Numbered from the stretch's first letter, positions 32,029 through 42,641 are shown. The stretch is 64,000 nt of DNA from Sva-07 sp963715285 (GCA_963715285.1 CAVQRU010000001.1:62001-126000), one strand, 5' to 3'. The notes: generated by a model from the letters alone, not told the origin. Translations and numbers: made by a program.

Positions 32029-34485
32029 GTGGCTGACCCAATCATCGTGTCCGGACCCGTGTCCGGAACCGAGAAGACCCTGACCTTCGAGACGGGCAAG
32101 TTTGCCCCCCAGTCGATGGGTGCCGTCGTGGCATCGATCGGTGGCACGAAGGTCCTCACCACTGCCAACGCCGCCAAGAGCGTGCGTGAAGGTGTCGACT
32201 TCTTCCCACTGACGGTCGACGTCGAGGAGCGGGCGTACGCCGCCGGCAAGATCCCCGGCTCGTTCTTCCGTCGTGAAGGTCGTCCGACCGAGGATGCCAT
32301 CCTCACCTGCCGTCTGACCGACCGGCCGCTGCGCCCGTCGTTCCCGGACGGCTTCCGCAACGAGACCCAGGTGGTCACGACCGTGCTCGGTGCCGACCAG
32401 CACAACCAGCACGACGTGCTCTCCATCAACGCAGCTTCGGCGGCGCTGATGATCTCGGGCATCCCGTTCGAGGGCCCGATCGGTGCGGTGCGCATGGCGT
32501 ACAGCGTCGACGGCGAATGGATCGCCCACCCGACCTACGAAGAGGCCGACGCCGGCACCTTCGAACTGGTCGTGGCCGGCCGTGAACTCGACAACGGCGA
32601 CGTCGCCGTGATGATGGTCGAGGCCGGTGGATCCGAGAACGCGTTCTACTACTACGACGACGGCGCCAAGAAGGTCACCGAGGAAGTCCTCGCCGACGGC
32701 CTCGACGCCTGCAAGGTGTGGATCAAGGAATCGATCGCCCTGCAGCGTCAGCTCGTGGCCTCGGTCATCGCGACCGACGGCCCGATCACCCCGATGAAGT
32801 GGACCCCGGTCCTCGACTACACGCCGGAGATCTTCGCCGCCGTCGAGAAGGTCGGCAGCGACAAGCTCGCCCCGGTCATCACCATCGCCAACAAGTCCGA
32901 GCGCAACGAAGCGACCGACGCCGTCACGGCCGAGATCCTCGCCGAGCTGTGCGGTACCAAGGACGAGCCGGGCGAGTTCGCCGGGCAGAACGGCATGGTC
33001 AAGGAAGCCGTCCGTTCACTCAACAAGAAGCTGATGCGTGCCCGTGTCGTCAACGAGGGCGTCCGCATGGATGGCCGTGGCGTCGCCGACCTGCGTCCGA
33101 TCTCCGCCGAAGTCGGCGTGCTGCCGACCGCTCACGGCTCGTCGCTGTTCCAGCGTGGCGAGACCCAGGTCATGAGTGTCGTGACGATGGCCATGCCGCG
33201 CATGAACCAGATGATCGACTCGCTGTCGCCCAACGACACCAAGCGCTATCTCCACCACTACAACATGCCGCCGTGGGCGAACGGTGAGACCGGCCGAGTC
33301 GGTTCACCCAAGCGTCGCGAGATCGGCCACGGTGCGCTCGCCGCCCGTGCCGTCCTGCCGGTCATCCCGAACCAGGAAGACTTCGCGTACACGCTGCGCC
33401 TCGTCTCCGAGGTCATGTCGTCGAACGGTTCCACGTCGATGGCGTCGGTGTGTGCCTCCAGCCTGTCACTGATGGATGCCGGTGTTCCGGTGCGCGGCCA
33501 CGTGTCGGGCATCGCCATGGGCCTCATCTACGAGGACGGCAAGTACATCACGCTGACCGACATCCTCGGCTCCGAGGATGCATTCGGTGACATGGACTTC
33601 AAGGTCGCCGGTACCGAGGACGCCATCACGGCGCTCCAGCTCGACACGAAGATCGACGGCATCCCCGCCGACGTGCTGTCGGCTGCGCTCGCCCAGGCCC
33701 GCGTCGCCCGTCTCGAGATCCTCGAGGTGATGAACGCCTGCATCGCGCAGTCGCGTGACGAGGTGGCCGAGACCGCACCGAAGATCTCGACGATCTACAT
33801 CCCGCTCGACAAGGTCGGTGAAGTGATCGGCCCGAAGGGCAAGGTCATCAACACGATCCAGCAGGAGACCGGAGCCGACATCGGCGTCGACGACGACGGT
33901 GCCCGTGGCATCGTCACCATCGGTGCCGTCGAGGCATGGCGCATGGAAGAGGCCAAGGCCGCGATCCTCGCGATCGTCGACCCGCCGAAGGCCGAACTCG
34001 GCGCCGTCTACACGGGCCGCGTGGTGAACATCACCAAGTTCGGTGCATTCGTCAACATCCTGCCGGGCCGTGACGGCCTGGTGCACATCTCGAAGCTGGG
34101 TGGCGGCAAGCGCATCAACTCGGTCGAGGACGTGCTCGAGCTGGGTCAGGAGATCGAGGTCCGCGTCGAGGAGATCGACGACAAGGGCAAGGTCAGCCTG
34201 ACCCCCGCCGGCGATCCGCCCCCCGCCAAGGAGGGCTCGTCGAGCAACGGTGGAGGCGAGTCGAACTCGTCCGAGCGTCGTGAGCGTGCGCCCCGCAAGG
34301 AGCGCTCGAACGACTCCGGCACTGCACCGGCCAGCTCGGGTGGCGGCGTCGACGTGGTCGAGGTGAGCTTCGAGGACAGCTTCGACGCCCAGCTCGCCGA
34401 CGAGCTCGGCGATCTCGGCCCGAAGTCGGACCGTCCGTCCGGTGACGGTGGTGGCCGCAGCGGCGGTCGTCGTCGCCACCGCTGA
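32029..34485 (+). CDS. pnp: Polyribonucleotide nucleotidyltransferase (PNPase)
   Basis: An 818-residue phosphorolytic 3'-5' exoribonuclease that degrades mRNA. Two RNase PH domains are present; the second holds the catalytic region GSPKRREIGHGALAARAVLP. The KH domain has VIGPKGKVINTIQQETGA, and the S1 domain VVNITKFGAFVNILPGRDG. A Gly/Ser/Arg-rich tail ends the protein. GTG 32029 is the start because GAAAGGAG lies 6 bases upstream; an ATG at 32008 would precede that site. The REP-like palindrome at 34489 follows the stop. Confidence 0.97.
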   Translation: MADPIIVSGPVSGTEKTLTFETGKFAPQSMGAVVASIGGTKVLTTANAAKSVREGVDFFPLTVDVEERAYAAGKIPGSFFRREGRPTEDAILTCRLTDRPLRPSFPDGFRNETQVVTTVLGADQHNQHDVLSINAASAALMISGIPFEGPIGAVRMAYSVDGEWIAHPTYEEADAGTFELVVAGRELDNGDVAVMMVEAGGSENAFYYYDDGAKKVTEEVLADGLDACKVWIKESIALQRQLVASVIATDGPITPMKWTPVLDYTPEIFAAVEKVGSDKLAPVITIANKSERNEATDAVTAEILAELCGTKDEPGEFAGQNGMVKEAVRSLNKKLMRARVVNEGVRMDGRGVADLRPISAEVGVLPTAHGSSLFQRGETQVMSVVTMAMPRMNQMIDSLSPNDTKRYLHHYNMPPWANGETGRVGSPKRREIGHGALAARAVLPVIPNQEDFAYTLRLVSEVMSSNGSTSMASVCASSLSLMDAGVPVRGHVSGIAMGLIYEDGKYITLTDILGSEDAFGDMDFKVAGTEDAITALQLDTKIDGIPADVLSAALAQARVARLEILEVMNACIAQSRDEVAETAPKISTIYIPLDKVGEVIGPKGKVINTIQQETGADIGVDDDGARGIVTIGAVEAWRMEEAKAAILAIVDPPKAELGAVYTGRVVNITKFGAFVNILPGRDGLVHISKLGGGKRINSVEDVLELGQEIEVRVEEIDDKGKVSLTPAGDPPPAKEGSSSNGGGESNSSERRERAPRKERSNDSGTAPASSGGGVDVVEVSFEDSFDAQLADELGDLGPKSDRPSGDGGGRSGGRRRHR

Positions 34486-34488
34486 TTT

Positions 34489-34516
34489 CACCAGGGGTCA
34501 GACCCCTGCTGCAATC
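34489..34516. repeat. REP-like palindrome after pnp, core GGGGTCAGACCCC
   Basis: The core is at 34494-34506. All 28 bases (34489-34516) are the exact reverse complement of 36214-36241, the copy at the end of the RAYT gene. The two copies enclose dapB and the RAYT gene in inverted orientation. Confidence 0.85.
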
Positions 34517-34551
34517 GCGGCCAGTGCGTGCGCATCGGCCAGACTGAACAC

Positions 34552-35319
34552 ATGAGAATCGGGGTCAACGGCGCTGCCGGACGAATGGGTCGAACCGTTT
34601 GTGCGGCGGTGGTCGCTGACCCCGATCTCGTTTTCGCCGCCGCCGTCGACCCGTTCGGGGTGGGCGAGACCGTCGAAGGGCTGGCGGTGTCGGAACATCT
34701 CCACTCGTTTGCGGAGGCGTCATGCGACGTCGTGGTCGATTTCACCGTCGCCGACGCGGCCCGCAACACACTGCCCTGGCTCGGGATGCACGGCATCCAC
34801 GCCGTGGTCGGTACCACCGGCTTCACGCCGACGGACTTCGAGCTGTTCGAGTCGACGTTCGGCACCGACGGCGGCCCGAACTGCGTGATCGCGCCGAACT
34901 TCGCGATCTCGGCGGTGCTGATGATGCGCTTCGCCGAGATGGCAGCGCCGTTCTTCGACACCGCCGAGATCATCGAACTGCATCACGACCGCAAGATCGA
35001 CGCGCCGTCCGGGACCGCGGTGAAGACTGCCGAGCGGATGGCCGACGCCCGGGGACGAGGGTTCGATCCCGACCCGACGACCGACGAGGTCTACGAGGGC
35101 GCCCGCGGCGGCGAGGGTCCGAACGGGATCCGCGTCCACTCGGTACGAATGCGTGGGATGGTCGCGCACCAGGAGGTGATCCTGGGAGCTCAGGGCCAGA
35201 CCCTGACGATCCGCCAGGACAGCTACGACCGCGACAGCTTCATGCCCGGCGTCGTCCTCGCCTGCAAGAAGATCGGCTCCGTCCCCGGCCTGACCCGCTC
35301 CCTCGACCCGTTCCTGTAG
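34552..35319 (+). CDS. dapB: 4-hydroxy-tetrahydrodipicolinate reductase
   Basis: A 255-residue NAD(P)H-dependent reductase of the lysine/diaminopimelate pathway, needed for peptidoglycan. The nucleotide-binding motif GVNGAAGRMG is at the N-terminus, VGTTGFT in the middle, and the catalytic signature IIELHHDRKIDAPSGTAV is complete. ATG 34552 starts the homology. The pathway partner dapA lies 10 kb downstream. REP-like palindromes flank the gene on both sides (34489-34516 and 35321-35353). Confidence 0.96.
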   Translation: MRIGVNGAAGRMGRTVCAAVVADPDLVFAAAVDPFGVGETVEGLAVSEHLHSFAEASCDVVVDFTVADAARNTLPWLGMHGIHAVVGTTGFTPTDFELFESTFGTDGGPNCVIAPNFAISAVLMMRFAEMAAPFFDTAEIIELHHDRKIDAPSGTAVKTAERMADARGRGFDPDPTTDEVYEGARGGEGPNGIRVHSVRMRGMVAHQEVILGAQGQTLTIRQDSYDRDSFMPGVVLACKKIGSVPGLTRSLDPFL

Positions 35320-35320
35320 G

Positions 35321-35353
35321 TGTTGCAGCAGGGGTCAGACCCCAGCTGCAACA
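35321..35353. repeat. REP-like palindrome upstream of the RAYT gene
   Basis: TGTTGCAGC (35321-35329) and GCTGCAACA (35345-35353) enclose A-GGGGTCAGACCCC-A. The string TTGCAGCAGGGGTC is shared with the copy at the other end of the RAYT gene. It sits 22 bases before the transposase ATG and 1 base after the dapB stop. Confidence 0.88.
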
Positions 35354-35375
35354 CCCCTTCGTCAGAGTGACGGGC

Positions 35376-36272
35376 ATGGCACGACCCCTACGCATCGATC
35401 TCGACGACGGCTGGCACCACGTCATGAACCGCGGCGCGGACCGTCGAGCAGTGTTCCTCGAGGACTCGGACCGGATCGAGTTCGGGACGAGGCTCTGCGA
35501 CATCTACGACCGCTTCGGCGTCGAGACGCACGCCTACTGTCTCATGACGACCCACTATCACCTGCTGCTCCACTGCCCGAACGGTGGATTGTCGGAAGCG
35601 ATGCAGCGGCTCGGCTCGATGTACACCCGGCACCTCAACGATCGAGTGGGCCGAGACGGGGCGCTCTTTCGGGGACGGTTCCACTCACGACTGGTCGTCG
35701 ATGATGCCCAACTCATCTCCACGATCCGCTACATCCACCGCAACGCGCTCGATCTGCCCGGTGTCAACGGGGTCGAGCAGTATCGATGGTCGAGCCATCG
35801 CGCATACCTCGGCCATCGACAGGCGCCGCCATGGCTTCGCATCGACGCGCTGAGGGACCACTTCGGCAATGACACAGCGGCGTTCGCGGCGTTCGTCGGT
35901 GGTTCCGGCCGAGGCCAGATCAACTGGTCTGTGACGACGAAAGAACTCGTCGGATTCGAGGAGGCTGCGGCGTTCGTGTTGGCAGAGTTCGGGCTGGGTG
36001 AGCACGGCAAACTTGCCGCGCTGGCCCGAGCTGCAACCATCGCTTTCGTGCTCGGCGGGCCGGCCACCTCTGAAGCCTGGATGCTGGCGACCTTCCAGTT
36101 CCCGAGCCGCAACGCGCTGCGGTCGGCCGTCTCGCGGGTTCGTTCCCGTCTGGCGACCGATGCCACGTTCGCCGCCGCAGTCGAACGAACGGCCGAACTC
36201 GTCGTGCCGGCCGGATTGCAGCAGGGGTCTGACCCCTGGTGCAATTACAGGGCGGCGAGGGCGGCGTCGTAG
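35376..36272 (+). CDS. REP-associated tyrosine transposase (RAYT), Y1/HUH family
   Basis: A 298-residue protein of the TnpA-REP (Y1_Tnp, IS200/IS605-like) group. The N-terminal GWHHVMNRGADRRAVF, the HUH metal-binding motif THYHLLLH (His60, His62), GALFRGRFHSRLV, and the catalytic tyrosine candidate Tyr119 in TIRYIHRNALDLPG are all in the expected order, followed by YRWSSHRAYLG. A C-terminal ~100-residue helical part (RNALRSAVSRVRSRL) looks like a DNA-binding domain. Palindromes with core GGGGTCWGACCCC bracket the gene; the coding frame runs through the downstream copy and overlaps tpx by 28 bases. No TnpB or other IS gene is nearby, which fits a domesticated RAYT. Confidence 0.88.
   Translation: MARPLRIDLDDGWHHVMNRGADRRAVFLEDSDRIEFGTRLCDIYDRFGVETHAYCLMTTHYHLLLHCPNGGLSEAMQRLGSMYTRHLNDRVGRDGALFRGRFHSRLVVDDAQLISTIRYIHRNALDLPGVNGVEQYRWSSHRAYLGHRQAPPWLRIDALRDHFGNDTAAFAAFVGGSGRGQINWSVTTKELVGFEEAAAFVLAEFGLGEHGKLAALARAATIAFVLGGPATSEAWMLATFQFPSRNALRSAVSRVRSRLATDATFAAAVERTAELVVPAGLQQGSDPWCNYRAARAAS
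36214..36245. repeat. REP-like palindrome at the 3' end of the RAYT gene
   Basis: ATTGCA (36215-36220) and TGCAAT (36240-36245) enclose the core GGGGTCTGACCCC (36224-36236). It overlaps the last RAYT codons and abuts the tpx stop codon. Bases 36214-36241 are identical to the inverted copy after pnp. Confidence 0.85.
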
Positions 36273-36739
36273 TCGGGTTCCTGGGCGATCTCGGGGACGA
36301 GTTCGGTGTGCTTCACCGTGCCGTCGGGGCCGATCACGACCACCGCACGGGCGAGCACACCCTGGAGCTTGCCGTCGGTCAGGTTGACGCCGTAGGCCGC
36401 ACCGAAGTCGGACCGGAACGTCGAGCCGACCTTCACGTTCTCGATGCCCTCGGCGCCGCAGAACCGACCCATCGCGAACGGCAGGTCGGCCGAGACGCAC
36501 ACGACCACCGTCTCGTCCATGCCGGCCGCGCGTTCGTTGAACTGGCGAACGCTCGTGGCGCACGTCGGCGTGTCGATGCTCGGGAAGATGTTCAGGATCA
36601 CGTTCTTGCCGGCGAACTCACCGGCGTCGAACTCGCTCAGGTCGGCGCCGACCAGCGAGTAGGCGGGCGCCGACGCTCCGACCGCGGGGAGATCTCCGGA
36701 CGTGTGGACGGGGCTTCCCCCGAGGGTGACTTCAGCCAT
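36245..36739 (-). CDS. tpx: Thiol peroxidase Tpx (atypical 2-Cys peroxiredoxin)
   Basis: A 164-residue lipid hydroperoxide peroxidase. The peroxidatic Cys is in PSIDTPTCATSVRQFN (near residue 60) and the resolving Cys in MGRFCGAEGIENV (near 93), the Tpx pattern. The N-terminal VTLGGSPVHTSGDLPAVG is typical. On the minus strand TAGAAC lies 7 bases before ATG 36739, a weaker leaderless box. The 3' end overlaps the convergent RAYT gene. Confidence 0.94.
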   Translation of the reverse strand: MAEVTLGGSPVHTSGDLPAVGASAPAYSLVGADLSEFDAGEFAGKNVILNIFPSIDTPTCATSVRQFNERAAGMDETVVVCVSADLPFAMGRFCGAEGIENVKVGSTFRSDFGAAYGVNLTDGKLQGVLARAVVVIGPDGTVKHTELVPEIAQEPDYDAALAAL

Positions 36740-36807
36740 GTCTGTCGTTCTAGCAACGTCCGGCCGGTTTCGCCCACGCGAGCGGCCCTCAACCGGGGAG
36801 CACACCG

Positions 36808-36820
36808 CGGGTCTGACCCC
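36808..36820. repeat. Partial REP-like core CGGGTCTGACCCC
   Basis: One base differs from GGGGTCTGACCCC and the flanks do not pair well. It lies between tpx (start) and the stop of the membrane-protein gene, both on the minus strand. Probably a decayed copy. Confidence 0.5.
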
Positions 36821-36828
36821 TGAGGTGA

Positions 36829-37470
36829 TCAGGCGCCGCGGAGGTTGCGGAGGTTGACCAGCACGACCAGGGCGATCGAGATGCCGACCGCCCACCACTG
36901 GTACCGCTGCAGCCACTCGAGGAACTCGACCAGTTGCGCCTCGAACGTGCGGGCGAGCCACCACATCAACGCCAGGCGCCCCGCGATGCCGACCGCGAGG
37001 AGAACGACCAGGCGCACCGGTGGAGTGCGATGGACGCCACTCAGCGCCGCGACGATGTTCGAGCCGGCGAAGAACGGGATGAGGAACCATTCGGCCTTCG
37101 AGAACCCACGGTTGAACGAGTCGATGGCGTCCTCACGCACCCCGAGGTACTTGCGGAACCAGCCGATCGCATCGTCGTGGTAGGCCCGGCCGATCAGGTG
37201 GCACACGAGGAACGCTGCGCCGATGCGCACGAACCCGATCATCACGTACACCGGGACCGAGACGCCGGCGGCGAGGGTGAGCGCGAGGTAGCGATTCCGC
37301 GACGACAACAGGAGCAGGCCCTCGGGGTTCGTTTCGACCCATCGTGCCCACACGCCGCTCGCGATGTTGGTCGCGATCACGAGGAGCACGAATGCGACCA
37401 GCGTCAGGGGTGCCCAGGCCGGGCGCACGTGCGGCGCCTCGGCCGCATCGATCGCAGCGCTCTCGGTCAC
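36829..37470 (-). CDS. Integral membrane protein, possibly VTT/DedA-like
   Basis: A 213-residue protein with about five hydrophobic helices. The middle (SFNRGFSKAEWFLIPFFAGSN) resembles the re-entrant loop region of DedA/VTT proteins, in which FSKAEWFLIPFFAGSN takes the place of the usual FIP motif. The match is weak, so the assignment is tentative. DedA-type proteins scramble or export lipids. GTG 37470 is chosen, with TACCGT 9 bases upstream on the minus strand. It is divergent from an acyl-CoA ligase gene. Confidence 0.65.
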   Translation of the reverse strand: MTESAAIDAAEAPHVRPAWAPLTLVAFVLLVIATNIASGVWARWVETNPEGLLLLSSRNRYLALTLAAGVSVPVYVMIGFVRIGAAFLVCHLIGRAYHDDAIGWFRKYLGVREDAIDSFNRGFSKAEWFLIPFFAGSNIVAALSGVHRTPPVRLVVLLAVGIAGRLALMWWLARTFEAQLVEFLEWLQRYQWWAVGISIALVVLVNLRNLRGA

Positions 37471-37520
37471 AGGAGACCAACGGTACCGGTTCGGGTGGCC
37501 CGGCGTACGGCGAGGTGCGA

Positions 37521-37526
37521 TACGTT
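37521..37526 (+). promoter_or_regulatory. Candidate leaderless -10 box of the second acyl-CoA ligase
   Basis: TACGTT ends 8 bases before ATG 37535, with no Shine-Dalgarno sequence. Confidence 0.45.
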
Positions 37527-37534
37527 CACCGTTC

Positions 37535-39156
<1,622 letters not shown>

Positions 39157-39160
<4 letters not shown>

Positions 39161-40023
39161 CGGCACACCCACCGACGGCGTGGTGGCGGCGCGTCGGCGG
39201 CACGATCCGCGAGATCGTGCGGGAAGTGATCGACGACGGGGCGCTCGACTCGGCGGCCAGCGTCGCGTTCTGGCTGCTGCTCAGCCTGCCGGCCACACTG
39301 CTCGCCGGACTCGCGTCGATCTCGCTGCTCGGCGACGACCTCGTCGGGGAGCTTCGTGACGTCACGAACGAGTTCGTCGATCGGGTGTTCACCGGCGAAG
39401 CCGACGAACTCCGAGACACCATCGATGCGCTGTTCGACCAGAACTACGCCGGGTTGTTCTCGGTGTCGATCGTGATCGCCTTCGTCACCATGTCACGAGG
39501 GTTCGCCGGGCTGATTCGCGCGCTCGACGTCGTCTACGACGTCGAAGAGTCTCGAGGATTCCTCCGGGTGAGGCTCGCGGCGGTCGGGCTGGGCGTCGGC
39601 ACGCTCGCGACGGTGGCGTTGTCGACGTATCTCTGGTCGATCTCGGAATCGGCGGGCGTGTCGCCAGTCGTGCGTGTGACCGTTGCGCTGGTGGTCCTCG
39701 TCGTGTGGGCCGCAACGGTCTTCCACGTCGGTCCCAACCATCACACGCCATGGCGCTATGACCTCCCCGGCGCCGTCCTCGCTGCCATCGGATGGCTGAT
39801 CGTGTCGGTGGGGTACGGCTGGTACATCCAACTGGCCGGCAGCGGAAACCAGGCGGTCGGGCTCGCCGGTGCGCTCCTGTTCGGCATGACGTGGGTCTGG
39901 ATCGTCTGTCTGATCCTGCTCGTCGGCGGCGAGCTCAACGAGATCCTGGCCGATCGCGCCGGCGTGATCAGCGAGAACACGTCGACGCTCGCCCGGTTCC
40001 GTGAGCGTCGGGCCTCTCGCTAG
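39157..40023 (+). CDS. YihY/UPF0761 family inner-membrane protein
   Basis: A 288-residue polytopic protein of the YihY family, once mislabelled RNase BN. Six hydrophobic helices are visible, with the family pattern DSAASVAFWLLLSLPATLLAG near the start (in part AASVAFWLLLSLPATLL) and TPWRYDLPGAVLAAIGW late. The start is TTG 39157, overlapping the ligase stop. Its stop overlaps the convergent ABC gene stop by 4 bases (40020-40023). Its function is unknown; some relatives take part in lipid transport. Confidence 0.88.
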
Positions 40024-40862
40024 AGCCGACCGGCGTCGATGACGCGTTGCAGGAACGCCTGTGTGCGCGGTTCGCTCGGCGTCTCGAAGATCCGACTCGG
40101 AGGCCCCTCTTCGAGGATGCGGCCCTGGTGGAGGAAGCAGACCCGGTCGCTGATCTCGCGGGCGAACGCCATCTCGTGGGTGGCGATCAGCATGGTCATC
40201 CCATCGGCCTTCAGGCCGCGTACGACGTCGAGCACTTCACCGACGAGTTCGGGGTCGAGCGCGGACGTGATCTCGTCGAGCAGCATCACCTCGGGGTTCA
40301 TCGCCAACGACCGGGCGATCGCCACACGCTGCTGTTGGCCGCCCGACAGCTGGTCGGGATAGGCGTCGGCGCGTGCGGCGAGCCCGAGCCTGGTGAGCAT
40401 CTCCATGGCGTTCGCGCGTGCCTCGCGCTTCGGTACGCCCAGGACCTTGCGCGGTCCGACGGCGACGTTGTCGGTGACGGTCATGTGCGGGAACAGGTTG
40501 AAGCTCTGGAACACCATGCCGATGCGTCGGCGGATCGGGTCGGGGTCGAGGCCCGGCTCGGCGATGTCGACCCCGTCGAACAGCACCTCGCCGTCGTCGA
40601 CCGGCTCGAGCATGTTGATGCAACGCAGGAGCGTCGACTTGCCGGAGCCCGACGCTCCGATCAGCGTGATCACGTCGCCCTGGGCGACGTCGAGGTCGAT
40701 GCCGTCGAGCACGGTGGTGTCACCGAAGGCCTTGAACACGCTCCGCAGCTGCAGCTTGAGCAGCGGCGCGTTCGGCGACGACTCGGTGGGCGGCGGGCTG
40801 GGCGGCGGGGTGGGCGACGCGGTGGGCGACGCGGCGGGCGACTGGGTCGGATCGGAGGTCAT
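40020..40862 (-). CDS. Polar amino acid ABC transporter ATP-binding protein
   Basis: A 280-residue ATPase of the GlnQ/HisP class. Walker A GASGSGKSTLLRCINMLE is followed by VFQSFNLFPHMTV, the signature LSGGQQQRVAIARSLA, and Walker B VMLLDEITSALDPELVGEV (in part MLLDEITSALDP). The usual DEPTSALDP is here DEITSALDP. An unusual N-terminal ~32-residue extension consists of Ser/Pro/Thr repeats encoded by near-repeats of GGGCGACGCGGT. ATG 40862 overlaps the permease stop (ATGA). Confidence 0.94.
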   Translation of the reverse strand: MTSDPTQSPAASPTASPTPPPSPPPTESSPNAPLLKLQLRSVFKAFGDTTVLDGIDLDVAQGDVITLIGASGSGKSTLLRCINMLEPVDDGEVLFDGVDIAEPGLDPDPIRRRIGMVFQSFNLFPHMTVTDNVAVGPRKVLGVPKREARANAMEMLTRLGLAARADAYPDQLSGGQQQRVAIARSLAMNPEVMLLDEITSALDPELVGEVLDVVRGLKADGMTMLIATHEMAFAREISDRVCFLHQGRILEEGPPSRIFETPSEPRTQAFLQRVIDAGRL

Positions 40863-41695
40863 GCGATCGTCGTCGCCCCGGTGCGCTTGCGCTGCCGGGC
40901 GAGCGCGTAGTCGGCGAGGCGCGTGCAGGGAATGGTGAGCGCGAGGAAGATCACCGACGCGGCCACGTACGGCGTGAAGTTGGCGTAGGTCGCCTTGTCG
41001 ATGCCGGCCTGGCGGAGGATCTCGACCGGGCCGATCAAGCTGACGAGCGCCACGTCCTTCTGCAGGCTGACGAACGTGTTCATCAGGGGCGGCACGATCC
41101 GTCGGAACGCCTGCGGCAGGATCACGGTCGACATCGTCTGGCGGCTCGACATGCCCAGCGACCGGGCGGCGGCCCGCTGGCTCTCGTGGACGCTGTCGAT
41201 GCCCGCCCTGATGATCTCTGCGGTGTACGCCGAGTACGACAGCACGAGCGTGACCGTGCCCCAGATCAGTGGATTGGCCCATTCGCGCGACAATCCGAGC
41301 GCAGGCACGCCGAACCCGATCAGGAACACCAGCAGGATGACCGGGATCCCCCGCAGCACGTCGATGTAGACGATTGCGAACGCCCGCAAGGGAAACAGGG
41401 CCGGGCTGCGCGTGTTGCGAGCGAGCGCGAGCAACAGCGAGACCACCAGGATCAGCGGGGTCGACCACAGCAGGATCTGCACGTCGAGCCAGAACGCACG
41501 GAGCAGACCCGGAAAGCTCTCGCGGAACACGTCGCCGTCGAAGAACGCCTGACGCACCCGGTCCCACCCCGGCGACATGGGGATCAGGACGATCAGCGCG
41601 CCGACGACGACGATCGTGCTGACGGTGGCGATCACGTTCGACCGCCGGCGTCGAGCCCGCTCGTAGAGCTCGCGCCGGGTCGGTCGATCGTTCAT
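40859..41695 (-). CDS. Polar amino acid ABC transporter permease
   Basis: A 278-residue HisM/GlnP-type permease with a charged N-terminus and about six transmembrane helices. The region SVHESQRAAARSLGMSSRQTMSTVILPQAFRR contains the EAA loop, seen in part as AARSLGMSSRQTMSTVILPQ. It lies between the substrate-binding protein (25 bases upstream) and the ATPase (4-base overlap), forming a three-gene importer operon on the minus strand. Confidence 0.93.
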   Translation of the reverse strand: MNDRPTRRELYERARRRRSNVIATVSTIVVVGALIVLIPMSPGWDRVRQAFFDGDVFRESFPGLLRAFWLDVQILLWSTPLILVVSLLLALARNTRSPALFPLRAFAIVYIDVLRGIPVILLVFLIGFGVPALGLSREWANPLIWGTVTLVLSYSAYTAEIIRAGIDSVHESQRAAARSLGMSSRQTMSTVILPQAFRRIVPPLMNTFVSLQKDVALVSLIGPVEILRQAGIDKATYANFTPYVAASVIFLALTIPCTRLADYALARQRKRTGATTIA

Positions 41696-41720
41696 GGAGT
41701 GTGTGTCTGGACGGCGCGCG

Positions 41721-42641
41721 TCACTCGACGGTGATCACCGGCGCACCGGTGAAGTCGGCCAACCACTCCTGGGTGATCGCATCGAGTTCACCGTTGTCGG
41801 TGATCGTGGTGATCGCCGCGTCGACACACGCGGTGAGCGGGTTGTCCTTCTCGAGCACGAAACCGAACTGGTCGGTGGTGCCACCGGCGTCGGCGGGGAA
41901 CTGTCCGACGACGCTGCTGCCCTCGATCTCGACACCCGACACGTACAGGGCGGTCGGGAGGTCGAACACGGCGGCGTCGATCTGGTTCGCTTCCAGGGCT
42001 GCCTTCGCCCCGACGTTGTCGTCGTAGACGAACGGCTCCTGGGTCGGCTGGATCACGTCGGTGATGAATGCCAGGCTGGTCGTGCCGACCTGCGCACCGA
42101 ACTTGACGTCCTTCAGATCGGCGACCGTGGTCGCTCCCTCGGCGGGGGAGCCCTCGAGGGCGACGATCGCCTGGTTGCTGGTGAAGTACGGCAGCGAGAA
42201 GTCGATGTTCTCCTTGCGTTCCTCGGTGATCGAGTACTGCTGGAGGTTCATGTCGAAGTTCTTCGCTCCGGGCTGGATCGCCTCGTCGAACGTCGTGCGC
42301 ACCCAGACGACCGTGTCGGTGTCGTAGCCCATCTCGGCGGCGACGGCGTAGGCCACGGCCGCCTCGAATCCCTCGCCGGTCTCCGGGGCATCGTCGATCA
42401 CCCAGGGATAGAAGGCGGGCTCGCCGGTCGCGATGGTCAGGACGCCCTCGTCGATCGTGGTGGTACACAGATCGCTCGCGGCGCCGGCCTCGGTGGTGTC
42501 CGTCGCATCGCTCGCAGCCGCCTCGGTGCTGTCGGTCTCCGATCCGCTGGCCGAGTCGTCGTCGCTGCCGCACGCGGCGAGGACCAGAGCACTGATCGCG
42601 ATGGCCGGCACGAGCCGGCGCATGACGGGGGAGGGTCGCAT
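41721..42641 (-). CDS. Amino acid ABC transporter substrate-binding lipoprotein (family 3)
   Basis: A 306-residue lipoprotein. The signal peptide ends with the clear lipobox LVLAACGSDDD (Cys near residue 21), then an acidic Ser/Thr linker. The mature part has family-3 binding-protein features: LTIATGEPAFYPWVIDD, GFEAAVAYAVAAEMG, and EERKENIDFSLPYF. A strong AAGGAGA Shine-Dalgarno precedes ATG 42641. It is the first gene of the importer operon. The specific amino acid is not evident. Confidence 0.93.
   Translation of the reverse strand: MRPSPVMRRLVPAIAISALVLAACGSDDDSASGSETDSTEAAASDATDTTEAGAASDLCTTTIDEGVLTIATGEPAFYPWVIDDAPETGEGFEAAVAYAVAAEMGYDTDTVVWVRTTFDEAIQPGAKNFDMNLQQYSITEERKENIDFSLPYFTSNQAIVALEGSPAEGATTVADLKDVKFGAQVGTTSLAFITDVIQPTQEPFVYDDNVGAKAALEANQIDAAVFDLPTALYVSGVEIEGSSVVGQFPADAGGTTDQFGFVLEKDNPLTACVDAAITTITDNGELDAITQEWLADFTGAPVITVE

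Noticed and set aside
35376..36272. A complete insertion sequence (IS200/IS605 with tnpB)
   Set aside because: There is no tnpB and no IS-type left/right end hairpins beyond the short palindromes. The conserved-family features fit a RAYT instead.
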